This document shows, one piece after another, positions 28,196 through 36,906 of a stretch of DNA of 55,140 nt. Below the pieces are notes generated by a model. That model was not told where the DNA came from and did not search any database. It saw nothing but the letters and a program-made list of their open reading frames with translations. Position 1 is the stretch's first letter. Each line of letters starts with the position of its first letter. The position numbers were made by a program, and so were the translations under genes. The stretch comes from Acidimicrobiaceae bacterium (GTDB lineage Bacteria > Actinomycetota > Acidimicrobiia > Acidimicrobiales > Bog-793), in assembly GCA_003140595.1 (NCBI GenBank), contig PLKG01000128.1, forward strand, positions 1 to 55,140. Direction: 5' to 3'.

Positions 28196-28209
28196 CATCA
28201 ACGTTGATG
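28196..28209. promoter_or_regulatory. Perfect 14-base palindrome upstream of fhs
   Basis: CATCAACGTTGATG is a perfect palindrome 23 bases before the fhs start. A related half-site (ATCAACAT) occurs about 35 bases further upstream, near 28243. This fits a dimeric repressor site controlling the fhs-cyclodeaminase-ftcD operon. Confidence 0.5.
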
Positions 28210-28521
28210 TTGAACCGGCCGCCCACGCCGAGAGGAGATCGAATCAACATCGCACCGACGGCCGCTCGAGGTTGAGAGGCACGAACAAGCTTCCTAAGGA
28301 CGTCTGGGACGACGTCGAACGCACTCTAGCCTCGCGGATCTGAGGGCCGATAACCTGCTCCCGACACCGATGCGACCTGGGCCGGATGCTGGCGCGACCG
28401 GGACGATCGTCAACGCGTCTTGCCCTACAGGACAGAATGATGCTGTGCTTCACTGACGCGCGGTGATCAGAGAGACTCCTCGCCGCGGTTCCGGTCCGAG
28501 GTCCTCTCAGGAAGTAGACGA
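28210..28521. other. Intergenic region, divergent promoters
   Basis: These bases separate the minus-strand fhs operon from the plus-strand membrane protein gene. Beyond the second palindrome half-site near 28243, I see no gene or strong hairpin. Both flanking promoters should lie here. Confidence 0.4.
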
Positions 28522-29010
28522 ATGCCCTCAAGAGCACCCTTCCTTGCGAGGTGGTCGCCCCGGATCGGGCACAGGGCTGCACGCCTTCACCTACTCACGG
28601 GGCCGACCACGACCATTGGTATCTGGTCCGCCCCTGTCTGGTTGATTCTCTTCCTGATCGGTCAGGATTGGTCGCGGGTATGTGCCTACGCGGTGGCCGG
28701 TTTCGGCTTTGCCTGCCTAGCGTTTGCAGCGATCAGCATGCACCTCATGTACAAGGCGTTGGGCGCGCGGTTCGGATTCAAGGTCTCTTGGCGTAACGCA
28801 CCGCCCTATCGCTACAAGGCCTTCGGGACCTGGTGCCGGCGAAATGGCGTGGACCCTGCCACCGGCCGGCCGCTGGCAGGGGGCAGCTCAGGCAACCCGC
28901 CTGCTCGCCGCGATGGGGCACATCGCGCCGCGGCACACCGAAATGCCTCTCACCGCAGTCCGGACCACCGAGGTCCCGCGCACAGTGCTCGGTCCCAGGT
29001 CAGCCGGTGA
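28522..29010 (+). CDS. Small membrane protein of unknown function
   Basis: An AGGAAG site precedes the ATG. The 162-residue product has two hydrophobic segments (residues ~29-48 and ~51-78) followed by a hydrophilic Arg/His/Pro-rich tail. I do not recognise a family. The tail has low complexity, so the true stop or frame could differ. It lies 89 bases upstream of amt on the same strand and might share its transcript. Confidence 0.42.
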   Translation: MPSRAPFLARWSPRIGHRAARLHLLTGPTTTIGIWSAPVWLILFLIGQDWSRVCAYAVAGFGFACLAFAAISMHLMYKALGARFGFKVSWRNAPPYRYKAFGTWCRRNGVDPATGRPLAGGSSGNPPARRDGAHRAAAHRNASHRSPDHRGPAHSARSQVSR

Positions 29011-29099
29011 CAGACACGACGAGTTGCATTTCGCGGAGAAGTAGGCGAGATAATTGCCGGTTGCATTGAAGGGCACAAGAGCGTCCTAAGGAGGCCTGA

Positions 29100-30320
29100 G
29101 TGATCAACGACGGTGACACCGGGTTTGTTCTAATCAGCGCCGCGCTGGTCATGGTGATGACGCCTGGCCTCGCTTTTTTCTATGGCGGCCTGGTGCGAAG
29201 AAAGAACTTTCTCACCATCATGCTGCAGAGCTTCATCTCGATGGGCGTTGTCACCGTGCTCTGGGTGCTCGTGGGCTACTCGCTCGCGTTCTCGGGGAAC
29301 CTAGGCGGTGTCATTGGCAACCTTTCCTGGGCCGGGCTCCGAGGAGTGGGCGCGGCGCCGGGCCCCTATGCCCCTCATATCCCTGCTCTGGCGCACTTCA
29401 TCTTCCAAGAGATGTTCGCGATCATCACCCCGGCGCTTATCACAGGCGCCTTCGCAGACCGGATCGCCTTCAAGAGCTATCTCAAGTTCCTCGTCATCTG
29501 GAGCCTTCTCGTGTACGTACCGATCGTGCACTGGATCTGGGGTGGCGGTTTTCTCATGAAGTGGGGTGTCGAGGACTTCGCCGGTGGGATGGTCGTCCAT
29601 ACCAGTGCAGGCTTCGCTGCTCTCGCCTCGGTGTTCGTCGTCGGGTCACGCAAGTTCGCACCGGGTGAGAAGATGGTCCCGCACAACGTTGCCTTCGTCG
29701 GCCTCGGCACCGGCCTGTTGTGGTTCGGTTGGTTCGGTTTCAACGGAGGCTCTGCCCTCGCGGCGAACGCCATCGCAGCGCAAGCCTTCGTCAACACCGA
29801 CATCGCCGCGTCGGTCGCAATGTGCACCTGGCTGGCCATCTCGTGGTGGAGGTCGGGCAAGCCCAGCATCGTCGGTGCCTTCACTGGAGCCGTCGCCGGC
29901 CTTGCCTGTGTGACGCCGTGCGCCGGCTTTGTGCCAACTTGGGCGTCTTTCGCGATCGGTCTGCTCGCCGGATCGATCTGCTACTCGGCAGTGGCACTCG
30001 TCCGACACATGAAGTGGGACGATGCACTCGATGTCTGGGCTGCACACGGTGTAGGCGGGCTCCTCGGATCGATGCTTGTCGGAGTCTTCGCCTACGAGAC
30101 GGTCAACGCGGCCAGCCCCAACGGCCTCACAGCGGGCAATCCTGCGCTCTTCGGCAAGCAGGTAGCTGCCGCCCTGCTCGTGGCCGCCTACGCGTTCGTC
30201 CTCACCTGGGTCATCCTCAAGATCCTGGACCGATTCGAATCTGTCAGGGTGCCGGACGCGATCGAACTCGCCGGACTGGACACCGAGTTGGAAGAGCCGG
30301 ACGCGTACGTCTTCACCTGA
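29100..30320 (+). CDS. amt: Ammonium transporter
   Basis: Amt proteins are trimeric membrane channels for ammonium. The 406-residue protein has about 11 membrane segments, the recruitment Asp159 (GVEDFAGG), the first pore His167 (VVHTSAG), and the second in WAAHGVGGLLG, plus the conserved short C-terminal tail. The start is GTG 29100 with AAGGAGG eight to ten bases upstream. No GlnK gene follows, unlike many amt loci. Its position beside nitrogen-releasing catabolic operons suggests recapture of ammonium lost from the cell, or uptake of related amines. Confidence 0.95.
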   Translation: MINDGDTGFVLISAALVMVMTPGLAFFYGGLVRRKNFLTIMLQSFISMGVVTVLWVLVGYSLAFSGNLGGVIGNLSWAGLRGVGAAPGPYAPHIPALAHFIFQEMFAIITPALITGAFADRIAFKSYLKFLVIWSLLVYVPIVHWIWGGGFLMKWGVEDFAGGMVVHTSAGFAALASVFVVGSRKFAPGEKMVPHNVAFVGLGTGLLWFGWFGFNGGSALAANAIAAQAFVNTDIAASVAMCTWLAISWWRSGKPSIVGAFTGAVAGLACVTPCAGFVPTWASFAIGLLAGSICYSAVALVRHMKWDDALDVWAAHGVGGLLGSMLVGVFAYETVNAASPNGLTAGNPALFGKQVAAALLVAAYAFVLTWVILKILDRFESVRVPDAIELAGLDTELEEPDAYVFT

Positions 30321-30341
30321 GCGGTGAGCCGAGAGGCGGGC

Positions 30342-31246
30342 TCAGCCCGTCGAGTGGACTCGGATAGCTGATATCAACGCGGACACGGCGCCGGTGATCT
30401 GGCGGTGGTGCGGGTAACACAACGCGGTCTGACGCGTGCTCAGGCCTTCGCGCGGAGCGAGCGAGGTGAGAGACGGTCGGTGGCCCGCCGGGCGGCGAAG
30501 CCGGCCGATGGCAGGCGTGTCCGAGACCGGCCGCGACAAGACGCTGGAGAGCCAGGTTGTCGTCGGTCTGGTAGACGATCCGCGGTGCGATGCCTCGCCG
30601 TCGCCACGCCTCTTCCAGGTCGAGCTGACCGATCCACCGCCGCGTCCAGACGACGACGTCTGTCCGGTCGATCAGCTCGAAGCTCGGATGCTCGACATCG
30701 CCGATCGGGCCGTCGCGGCGGGTAGGGATGACCCACGGGTTCTCCAGTCGCGCAATGGCCTCCGCTCGCTCGTCGGGCTCAGGGTTGAGGGCGAAGGCGA
30801 AGTCGAACTCTCCACGTCCCAGGCCGCTCATGATGGCCTCGATCCCTTGGATCTCGCTCAGGATCACCTCGATGTCAGGGTGCGTCTCACGAAACGCCCC
30901 GCGCGCGGCCGCCATCAATTCGGCGGCGGCCGTTCGCGACACGCCGACGCGGATGCGCGCCCGCCCGCCGCGGTGGCGTCAAGTCGACGTCGGCGCCGAT
31001 CGCCTCGACCTCCCCAAGGGCGCGGCGCGCGCGACGGTAGGCTTCCTCACCGCTCGTAGTCAGCTTCACGGCACCGCGACCGACCGGCCGGGTGAACAGC
31101 TCGGTGCCCAGTACACGTTCCAGCGAGACGACCTGGTGCGATATCGAAGACTGGGTGTACCCGAGCTCGTCGGCGCCACGACGGAACGACCCAAAGGTCG
31201 GCAAAGCTCCAGAACCCGACGCCCAGGTCGGACGCCTCTGAGACAA
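30342..31246 (-). pseudogene. LysR-family regulator, frameshifted
   Basis: Pieces of one LysR regulator lie in three frames of the minus strand. The helix-turn-helix half (GSFRRGADELGYTQSSIS) ends near 30955. The effector-binding start (RTAAAELM through VYQTDDNLALQRLVAAGLG) runs in a second frame. The C-terminus (LSTRQTALCYPHHRQITGA) lies in a third from about 30510. One extra base at each junction explains both breaks. The residues before GSFRR also fit poorly, so a third lesion near 31190 is possible. Either the regulator is dead or the assembly has indels. It sits between amt and the five-gene lyase operon and was probably that operon's regulator. Confidence 0.75.
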
Positions 31247-31317
31247 GTCAGGCGCCGTTCGCCGTCTTCGCTCCTTAGGCTGGTCCGGAGGCTGAGAGCC
31301 CGGCCGTCTCGGCGTGG

Positions 31318-32904
31318 CTAGGGAGCGGCCAGGTTGTCGCGGAGGGTCCCCACCGAGACGCGGGAATGCTCCTCTCGGAGCACGCCTATGGCGGCTGACA
31401 CCCTAGCGCCGAGCTGACCCTCAGCGACGGCTCCGACGAGACCTTCGATGTCGGGATCCCACCCGCGGACCTCTCGCAACATCGGCACGTGGTCGCGCAC
31501 CGCGCGGTAAGCGGCGACGGTCCCCCGCCCGAGTGGCCATCGTTCCCTCATGTCGATCGCCTGGGCGGCCGTGATGAGCTCGTAGACGACCGTGCGATGG
31601 ACAAGAGAGACAAGCTCGTGGGTCCTGCGGACCGACAGCGGGGCCATGCTCGCATCGTCCTCAACTCCTTCAGCCACCTGGCCGGCGTAGTCGAGGGTCA
31701 CCGGTCTGGCAAGTGAGCGGGCCTCGGCTGCCAGTGCCGCACACCAGCGGCCCATCGGCTTGAGGCCGTTGGTTGGTCCCTGCTCGAAGGCCAGTGCGCT
31801 CGGAAGGCCGCTGAAGTGGTTCCAGAGCAGCTTCTGCACCCGCTCGTTGGTGCCCTTGATGGCATTCGCGATCGCGAGGCGCAGGAGGTCAAAGGCCATC
31901 GCCAGGCCTGCCACGTCGAAATTGCCGCTCGAGACGATCACCCCCTCGCCGACGAGCACGAGCGGATTGTCGTTTGCCGCGTTCAGCTCGGCCTCGAGGT
32001 TGAAGCGCGTGTAGTTGAGGGCGTCGTAAAGGGCGCCGTGGCTACGAGCAACGCAGCGAAACGAGAGGGGATCCTGGAGGTTGCGGGCCGCGCCCGGCTG
32101 CCAAAGGTAAGAACCCTCGAGCATCTCGCGCAGCCGCCCGGCCGCGGTGCTCAGCCCGAGCTGCGGCTGCAGGTGCCTGGTTCCGGGATGGATGATCGAG
32201 AGGTTGCCGGCGAAGCCCTCGAGCGACAGGGCCGCGGCCACCTGCAGCAGGTCGACCAGGCCGGCGACGTCGTGGAGCACGAGGGCGCCGCGCCCGAGGG
32301 TCACACCGTTGGCACTGATCAGCGCAAGCGCCTCCTTCGACGCGAGCACGATCGGCTCTAGCCCGACATGTGCCAGTGCAGCGCGTCCGCTCATCACCTG
32401 GCCCCCGACCTCCGCGTGCCCGATGCCGATCAGCACCTTGCCGATGTCGGACATCTCCGACAGGTCACCCTGCCCAACCGAACCGACCTCCCTGACGACA
32501 GGGCTGACGTCCCGGTTGAGCAGTTCGACGAGAAGTTGAGCCAGCTCACACCTCACGCCGACACCGGCTTTGGCCATGCCGTTGGCTCGTGTCACCATCA
32601 TCGCCCGCACGACGTCGAACGGCAGCGGCCGGCCATAGGAGGAGCTCATGTCCGCCACGGTGTCAAGGGAGAAGCGCCTGAGCTGCTCGATCGGGATCCG
32701 ATACCGGGCAAGCGAGCCGAGCCCGGTGTTAAGGCCATACACCGCCTCGCCGCTCGCGTACACCGCGTCGACGACGTCCCGGGCCTCTCGCATCGCCAAC
32801 AGCGCCTCGCCCGAAAGAGCGACCCGCGCACGATCACGCGCGACGGCGACAACGTCCTCCACGGTGAGGTCGTCTCCGGTCAGCTCGACGAGTCGCGTGC
32901 TCAT
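31318..32904 (-). CDS. MIO-less histidine-ammonia-lyase homologue, likely ergothionase
   Basis: The 528-residue protein is clearly in the HAL/PAL aromatic lyase family: YGLNTG at 56-61, ALISANG at ~194-200, QDPLSFRC at 277-284, ELNAANDNP at ~306-314 and GNFD at 327-330. In active ammonia lyases an Ala-Ser-Gly triad (GSVGASGDL) cyclises to the MIO electrophile. Here residues 141-148 read GSVGQGDL, so the Ala-Ser is replaced by one Gln and the cofactor cannot form. Ergothionase, which eliminates trimethylamine from ergothioneine, is a known HAL-fold lyase without MIO, because a quaternary amine needs no such activation. Downstream pathway genes fit that role. The ATG at 32904 overlaps the upstream stop by ATGA; it is the last gene of the operon. 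Confidence 0.85.
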   Translation of the reverse strand: MSTRLVELTGDDLTVEDVVAVARDRARVALSGEALLAMREARDVVDAVYASGEAVYGLNTGLGSLARYRIPIEQLRRFSLDTVADMSSSYGRPLPFDVVRAMMVTRANGMAKAGVGVRCELAQLLVELLNRDVSPVVREVGSVGQGDLSEMSDIGKVLIGIGHAEVGGQVMSGRAALAHVGLEPIVLASKEALALISANGVTLGRGALVLHDVAGLVDLLQVAAALSLEGFAGNLSIIHPGTRHLQPQLGLSTAAGRLREMLEGSYLWQPGAARNLQDPLSFRCVARSHGALYDALNYTRFNLEAELNAANDNPLVLVGEGVIVSSGNFDVAGLAMAFDLLRLAIANAIKGTNERVQKLLWNHFSGLPSALAFEQGPTNGLKPMGRWCAALAAEARSLARPVTLDYAGQVAEGVEDDASMAPLSVRRTHELVSLVHRTVVYELITAAQAIDMRERWPLGRGTVAAYRAVRDHVPMLREVRGWDPDIEGLVGAVAEGQLGARVSAAIGVLREEHSRVSVGTLRDNLAAP

Positions 32905-34169
32905 CTGGCCAGATGCGCCGCCGCCCCCGGGCGCTCCTCCTCTCGCTGGTCGCAAAGCACGATCGCCTCGGCAAGGACAGCGATTCCGAGGCCGATGTCC
33001 TCGAGGTCGGTCCATTCTTCCGGGCAATGGCTCCGCCCCGCCCTGGATGGCACGAACACCATGCCCATCGGGCCGAGTCGCGCCATGTGGGACGCGTCGT
33101 GACCAGCCCCGCTCGGGATGCTCATCGGCTCGACCCCCCGGGACCTCGCAGCCTCACCGATGGCGTCAGCCACCCAGTCCGTCGCAGTGACCGGATGCTC
33201 GCGGGAGATCCAGCTGAGTTTGGTGCCAAGGTGACGCCGAGTACCGATCGCATCGAGCTCCTCGGCGAGGTTGCGCCCGAAATTGTCCAGCCAGCCCGCA
33301 TCTGGGCTTCGCGCCTCTGCCCACAGATCCGCCTCGGCCGGCACCACGTTGTGCGCGCCAGGGCGGATCTCGATGCGGCCGACCGTCGCCACGCCGCCGC
33401 CGGCGAACCGCTCGACGGCGAGGATCGCCTCGGCCGCTCCGGCGAGGGCGTCCCGGCGGAGACTCATCGGGGTCGTCCCGGCATGGTCCGATTGCCCCTC
33501 AATACTCGCAAGGAGCCGGTGGATACCGACGATGCCGGTCACGACACCTATCGGCACGAGTGCCTGCTCCAGCACCGGGCCCTGCTCGACATGCAGCTCG
33601 ATGTAGCAGTGCAGCCCGTCTGGCCAGCGCGCGCCTGCCAGCGCGGCCGGCCGGCCGCCCGACGCCGCGATCGCCTCGGCGAGGCTGCGTCCGTCCGGGC
33701 CCGACAACGCCAGGTGACCCTCGTCGAGCGAGCCCGAGATCGCGCGGCTTCCTACACAGCTCAGTCCGAAGTCATTGGGCTCCTCTCCGAGGAAGTCGAC
33801 CACGACGAGGTCGTGGGCGAGCTCCGCGCCCGCCTGACGAAGGCAACGAACGGCCTCTATGGCACCGAGCACGCCGACGATGCCGTCATAGCGGCCGCCG
33901 CCTCGCACAGTGTCGGTATGGGAACCGGTCGCGACAACGCCGGGTCGCCTACCAGACCCCGGCAATCTCCCGATGAGGTTGGCCGCAGCGTCCGTCTCGA
34001 CCGCCAGGCCTGCATCCTCCATCCTCCCCGCTACCCACTCGCGCCCAGCGCGGTCGAAATCGGAGAAGACGCGGCGCGTCCAGCCCGGCGCCTGCGGATC
34101 CCGGTACGAGGCGAGAGTCTCGAGGTCGTCGGCGACTCGGACAAGGTCCGGCGCTGGCAGGCGGCTCAC
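32901..34169 (-). CDS. M20-family N-carbamoyl-amino-acid hydrolase, likely for N-carbamoylglutamate
   Basis: The 422-residue di-metal hydrolase has the carbamoylase/allantoate amidohydrolase motif set: SHTDTV (His84), GRYDG (Asp95), LGEEP (Glu129/130), ELHVEQGP (His193), SDHAGTTPM, GAGHDASH and a late SHCPEEW. Such enzymes cut N-carbamoyl-L-amino acids to amino acid, CO2 and ammonia. In this operon the natural substrate is N-carbamoyl-L-glutamate, the product of hydantoin-5-propionate opening. It overlaps the DUF917 and lyase genes by four bases each. Confidence 0.87.
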   Translation of the reverse strand: MSRLPAPDLVRVADDLETLASYRDPQAPGWTRRVFSDFDRAGREWVAGRMEDAGLAVETDAAANLIGRLPGSGRRPGVVATGSHTDTVRGGGRYDGIVGVLGAIEAVRCLRQAGAELAHDLVVVDFLGEEPNDFGLSCVGSRAISGSLDEGHLALSGPDGRSLAEAIAASGGRPAALAGARWPDGLHCYIELHVEQGPVLEQALVPIGVVTGIVGIHRLLASIEGQSDHAGTTPMSLRRDALAGAAEAILAVERFAGGGVATVGRIEIRPGAHNVVPAEADLWAEARSPDAGWLDNFGRNLAEELDAIGTRRHLGTKLSWISREHPVTATDWVADAIGEAARSRGVEPMSIPSGAGHDASHMARLGPMGMVFVPSRAGRSHCPEEWTDLEDIGLGIAVLAEAIVLCDQREEERPGAAAHLAR

Positions 34170-35251
34170 GACGACGGCGCCTCCGCGGTCGCGTCGCCGA
34201 TGAGCGCGACACCCATGATCTTCTCTACCTCTTCGAGCGCGAACCGGTCGCGCGTACTCGAGGAGAGCGGCAGCAACGACTGGTCGACGACAAAGACCCC
34301 CACTTCACGTCCCTCGGTCATCTCCGCGATGGAGACCGGCCGGCCGTCATCGAGCGACAATGTGGCGATGACGTCGGGGTAGGTGGCAACGCGTTGACCG
34401 TCGACGTCGACGGTCATGTACTCGTTCAGGTACCGCACAACGTGGCCGCCGACCGACAAGGCACCATGGTCGAAGCCGCCGGCAGTGCGGAGGGGGTCGA
34501 TCGTGGATACCGGCCCCTGGGTGACAACCTTGCCCCCGGTCGACTCGATCGCCGCCCCGATGACAGTGGACGCGTCGGACCCGGCACGCATGGCCGACCC
34601 GAGCGACAAGGCGTAGCTGATGGCCCCGAGGGCGGCATGCTCCTTCACGTAGGAAGCCTCCAAGGGATGTCGGGCGGCGGCGATGAAACCGCCGGCGCGC
34701 ACGCACACGTCACGCAGGACGTCGGAGGTAGCGATCACCTGCCCACGAAGCACAACCTCGAGGCCCCCGCACAGCTCGCGATTCCCGCCGGCAACGGCCT
34801 GCACGGTCTCGTAGCCGGCTCTGGTGGTAAGGCCCATCGCCCCGAGTTTGCCGGTCGGATGCGCACGTACATCTCCCGCCGCGTCCAGCACCCGAACCCC
34901 GAGGACGGCGGACTGCATCCAGCCGTTCAGCGTCGTAGACGAGCCGTTCTGCGCAGTCATCACCGCCACTACCGGGCCGTCGAGCTCGGCCGCCACTAAT
35001 TGCAGTGCCCGCACATAGTCGAGGGGACGAATCTCCAGGTTCGGCGATGCCGGCGCTCCGATGGCGGTGACGGTGACAACCAAGTCGTGGTCGTCGACCT
35101 CGTCGACCGGGCAGAGGACGGGGCGCCCGACCCGTGTGGCGAGCTCGCCCATCAACATGCCGTGGTCGACCCATCCCCCTCCGCCACAGGCGAGCACCGA
35201 CCCGCCCCACACCGCATTGAGGGCGTCGTCGGCGGTCAGCTCTCGTGCCAT
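34166..35251 (-). CDS. DUF917 family protein, likely thiohydantoin desulfurase
   Basis: The 361-residue protein belongs to the DUF917 family, also described as S-methyl-thiohydantoin desulfurase-like. It has LACGGGGWVDHGM near residues 20-32, MTAQNGSSTTLNGWMQSA, and a Gly/Val-rich central part. Members usually neighbour hydantoinases. Here it lies between a urocanase paralogue and a carbamoylase, which is where a desulfuration of the 2-thiohydantoin propionate intermediate is needed. It overlaps the urocanase paralogue by 16 bases and the M20 gene by 4. Family assignment is firm; the reaction is inferred from context. Confidence 0.8.
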   Translation of the reverse strand: MARELTADDALNAVWGGSVLACGGGGWVDHGMLMGELATRVGRPVLCPVDEVDDHDLVVTVTAIGAPASPNLEIRPLDYVRALQLVAAELDGPVVAVMTAQNGSSTTLNGWMQSAVLGVRVLDAAGDVRAHPTGKLGAMGLTTRAGYETVQAVAGGNRELCGGLEVVLRGQVIATSDVLRDVCVRAGGFIAAARHPLEASYVKEHAALGAISYALSLGSAMRAGSDASTVIGAAIESTGGKVVTQGPVSTIDPLRTAGGFDHGALSVGGHVVRYLNEYMTVDVDGQRVATYPDVIATLSLDDGRPVSIAEMTEGREVGVFVVDQSLLPLSSSTRDRFALEEVEKIMGVALIGDATAEAPSS

Positions 35252-36906
35252 TGCCTCTCCTCCCGTTCGTGCCGGAGCCCGAGGCCGGCACTCCTGGCCG
35301 TGGACAGTGCCGCGGTGTAGCCAGCATCCGCGTAGCGCAACACACCGAGCCCGCTATCGGCGTCGAGTCCGCGGCGCAGGCGCACACCGGCCCCTTCAGT
35401 TCCATCGGCGACGATGGTGACGCCGGCCGACTGCATATAGCCAGCGTAACCAGCACCTCCAGCATGGACGGCGACAAGATCGGCGCCCGAGGCCGCCAAT
35501 AGAAGGGCGTCGAGGATCGGCCAGTCGGAGATCGCACCCGACCCGTCCGCCATGCCCTCGGTCCCTATGTGCGGGTGTGTCATCCCGCCGGAGTCGAAAT
35601 GATCCCGGGTGAAAGCTACCGGCCCGGCGAGGCGCCCCTCGTGGACGAGCGCGTTGACCGCGTACGCGAACCTGGACCGCTCCCCGTGGCCGAGCCAGCA
35701 GCTTCGCGCCGGCAGGCCTTGCGGTGTCACGTGACTCCTCGCGAGCGAAATCCACGACCCCACCTCGGGGCGGAAGGACATCTCGACGACAAGCCGGTCG
35801 AGCTCGGCCAGGTCAGCGCGCTCACCGCTCAGGGCTACCCAGCGAAACGGCCCGATTCCCCGGCAGAACAGTGGCCTCAGGTACCTCTCGGCGAACCCGT
35901 CGATCGTGAAGGCGTCGTGCACGCCAGCCGCTTCGGCCTGCACCCGCAGGTTGTTGCCGTCCTCGAACACAATCGCACCGCCGGCCTTCAGTCTCTGCAT
36001 CGCCTGGACCTGGATAGCCATCGAGCGGCGGGCCCTGTCCGCGACGCCCGTCGGGTCCAGGTGGCGACACTCTCGCCACTGTTCGAGCGAATAGTCGACC
36101 GGGCAGTAGCCGAAGACCGCGTCATGCGCAGCGGTGAGATCGGTGACGACGTCCGGCACGACACGCTTCTCGGCAATCTCGCTGTAGATCGACGCCGCGT
36201 TGCCTACGAGACCAATGACACTTCCAGCCTCTCGGGGACCAACCAAGGCGAGCGCTTTGTCGAGGTCGTCCGTCACCGAAGCGAGGTGACCGCGCTCCAG
36301 CGCCCGGGAGCACTTCTCTGGGTCGATCTCGACCACGATGCCACAGCCACCTGCCATCGCGATGGCCAACGGTTGCGCCGAGCCCATGCCGCCGAGCCCG
36401 GCGGTGAGGACGAACCGGCGGTCGAGCGACCCGCCGAAGTGCTCCTTGCCGACCGCCTGCAGGAGCTCGTAGACGCCCTGGAGAACGCCCTGGAATCCGA
36501 TGTACTGCCAGTCTCCGGCGGTGAGGCCCCCCCACATGATCAGTCCACGATCACACAACTCGTCGAAGTACTCCGCCGTCGCGTAGTGGCCGACGACATT
36601 GCCACAGGCCATCACGACAAGAGGCGCGTCAGGTGAGCTCGGGAAGACGGCCACGGGCTTGCCCGACTGCACGACGAGCGTCTCGTCCTCGCCGAGATGA
36701 CGAAGCGACTCCACAATCCTGACGTAGGACTCCCAGTCCCTTGCAGCCTTCCCTCGTGCCGCGTAGACGACAAGATCCTCCGGACGCTCACCGATCTCGA
36801 GCACATTCTCGAGCATCCTGAGGATTGCCTCTTGTCGCCAGCCCCGGCAACGCAACTCGCCGCCGCGCTGAGCTGTGACGATGACCGGCTTGCCTGGATC
36901 AGCCAC
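35236..36906 (-). CDS. Divergent urocanase paralogue, likely thiourocanate hydratase
   Basis: The 556-residue protein aligns end to end with HutU, sharing [12 protein letters not shown], the conserved Cys403 (LPARSCW) and the NAD-binding frame. It departs from canonical HutU, and from the true HutU encoded at 20751-22430, at many otherwise invariant sites: VYAARGKAARDW for the GG.GKAARNW loop, TDLTAAHDA for [17 protein letters not shown] for FDYGNSIR, and VHAGGAGY for the HHGGGVG loop. This pattern suggests a changed substrate. In the ergothioneine route thiourocanate is hydrated to the thiohydantoin propionate. The start is a GTG at 36906; it overlaps both neighbours (8 and 16 bases). Confidence 0.87.
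   Translation of the reverse strand: MADPGKPVIVTAQRGGELRCRGWRQEAILRMLENVLEIGERPEDLVVYAARGKAARDWESYVRIVESLRHLGEDETLVVQSGKPVAVFPSSPDAPLVVMACGNVVGHYATAEYFDELCDRGLIMWGGLTAGDWQYIGFQGVLQGVYELLQAVGKEHFGGSLDRRFVLTAGLGGMGSAQPLAIAMAGGCGIVVEIDPEKCSRALERGHLASVTDDLDKALALVGPREAGSVIGLVGNAASIYSEIAEKRVVPDVVTDLTAAHDAVFGYCPVDYSLEQWRECRHLDPTGVADRARRSMAIQVQAMQRLKAGGAIVFEDGNNLRVQAEAAGVHDAFTIDGFAERYLRPLFCRGIGPFRWVALSGERADLAELDRLVVEMSFRPEVGSWISLARSHVTPQGLPARSCWLGHGERSRFAYAVNALVHEGRLAGPVAFTRDHFDSGGMTHPHIGTEGMADGSGAISDWPILDALLLAASGADLVAVHAGGAGYAGYMQSAGVTIVADGTEGAGVRLRRGLDADSGLGVLRYADAGYTAALSTARSAGLGLRHEREERQWHES

Noticed and set aside
31318-32904. Ordinary histidine ammonia-lyase
   Set aside because: The Ala-Ser-Gly triad needed to form MIO is absent at residues 141-148.
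32913-34382. Long plus-strand open frame (489 codons) opposite the M20 hydrolase
   Set aside because: Shadow frame: no family motifs, Arg/His-rich, and fully overlapped by a motif-complete gene on the other strand.
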